This document shows positions 63,645 through 64,000 of a stretch of 64,000 nt of DNA, piece after piece. A model generated the notes under the pieces. The model was not told where the DNA came from, did no database searches, and worked only from the letters and a program-made list of their open reading frames with translations. The stretch covers positions 129,099 through 193,098 of the forward strand of contig JBCBBJ010000007.1 in NCBI GenBank assembly GCA_038531745.1, in the 5' to 3' direction. The position numbers were made by a program, and so were the translations under genes. This DNA is from CALLPQ01 sp038531745. GTDB lineage: Bacteria; Pseudomonadota; Alphaproteobacteria; Caulobacterales; Parvularculaceae. Numbering within the stretch: position 1 is the first letter of the stretch; each line of letters starts with the position of its first letter.

Positions 63645-64000
63645 GGGAGGATATTCTTTCTTGATAAGATTATCGTGGCGTACATCGGGGGCACCAGCAA
63701 TCTGCGCGGGCCTGCCTATGGCGAGTTTGACCAGATGGTATGGATCACCATGACCAATGAGGGCCCCGTCATCGCCAATGTGGGCCTAGAGGCGGTACTA
63801 CCGAAGGATCTGAAAACCCCGAAAGCGCGGCCCTGTTGGGTGGAGTGAGGGAATTAATCTCTAAACGGCGCATAATTTACTGTTGGCTTGGCGTTTTTCC
63901 ACACCCGCCTGAGGGGGAGGTGTCGAGCGAAGTGAAATGTAGGGATTTCTCCTGCAAGAAGGCAGCTATCCTCGGGCGGTACCCGTGAGGATTAGACGAC
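63645..64000. other. Window end: mostly non-coding, one coding-like stretch
   Basis: Apart from the short plus-strand frame at 63675-63848, I see no gene, RNA or strong hairpin in this stretch. Confidence 0.4.
63675..63848 (+). pseudogene. Orphan 57-codon coding-like fragment
   Basis: A GTG-initiated frame with strongly protein-like composition: VAYIGGTSNLRGPAYGEFDQ, then MVWITMTNEGPVIANVGLEA and VLPKDLKTPKARPCWVE to TGA. There is no clear ribosome site, and the frame is closed upstream by a stop inside the divergent glsA start. It looks like the C-terminal piece of a longer lost gene. Not recognised. Confidence 0.35.

Overview
The window reads as a chromosomal segment of an alphaproteobacterium of moderate GC. 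The gene order infB, then the lipid A / outer-membrane biogenesis / isoprenoid / translation cluster (lpxB-lpxI-lpxA-fabZ-lpxD-skp-bamA-rseP-dxr-cdsA-uppS-frr-pyrH-tsf-rpsB, then dnaE), is the classic alphaproteobacterial arrangement. LpxI in place of LpxH, a GTTC-N7-GTTC type LexA box, PEPxxWA-CTERM proteins, SapC and a very large TonB receptor with an OAR-like plug all fit that class (Caulobacterales, Parvularculales or Sphingomonadales-like). The genus cannot be fixed from the sequence alone.

Layout. 1-2852: 3' part of infB with its terminator, then a decayed stretch holding a VCBS-repeat remnant and a duplicated tRNA 3' end beside an intact tRNA-Trp. 2942-25184: a long minus-strand run of envelope, isoprenoid, translation and replication genes. 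25264-25521: a 29-codon single-TM protein under a LexA-type operator, then tandem terminators. 25638-29627: minus-strand sapC, an alpha/beta hydrolase, a DEDD exonuclease-like protein, a small membrane protein and a SohB-type peptidase. 29925-40015: polyprenyl diphosphate synthase, a pentapeptide-repeat protein, a lipoprotein hydrolase, maiA-like GST plus gamma-carbonic anhydrase, a PEP-CTERM protein, zapE, a phytoene/squalene-synthase-like protein and Fe-SOD. 40152-49019: TonB receptor, a periplasmic protein, yajC-secD-secF and a lytic transglycosylase interrupted by an in-frame TGA. 49347-58893: glnB-glnA, nnrDE, a GIN-domain protein, recQ, parE and a DUF2490 protein. 59088-64000: a second PEP-CTERM protein, two unrecognised proteins, a GlcG/HbpS-like protein, a DUF4149-like protein, glutaminase and an orphan coding-like tail.

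How the genes work together. The minus-strand cluster builds lipid A (LpxA, D, I, B), feeds it hydroxyacyl chains (FabZ shares the precursor), inserts outer-membrane proteins (Skp, BamA), monitors the envelope (RseP) and supplies lipid carriers and phospholipid precursors (Dxr, UppS, CdsA). It then runs into translation (Frr, Tsf, RpsB), UMP kinase and the replicative polymerase. The SOS-controlled mini-protein sits immediately upstream of dnaE. glnB-glnA is the nitrogen control pair, and yajC-secDF is the Sec translocase accessory set.

The two most notable non-standard signals are: (i) the 29-residue membrane protein with a LexA box overlapping its promoter, which matches the size, topology and regulation of the Caulobacter division inhibitor SidA; and (ii) a dispersed palindromic element present in four copies (two full, two half), each placed directly after the stop codon of an unrelated gene, one of them flanked by a 21-bp duplication of the 3' end of cdsA.
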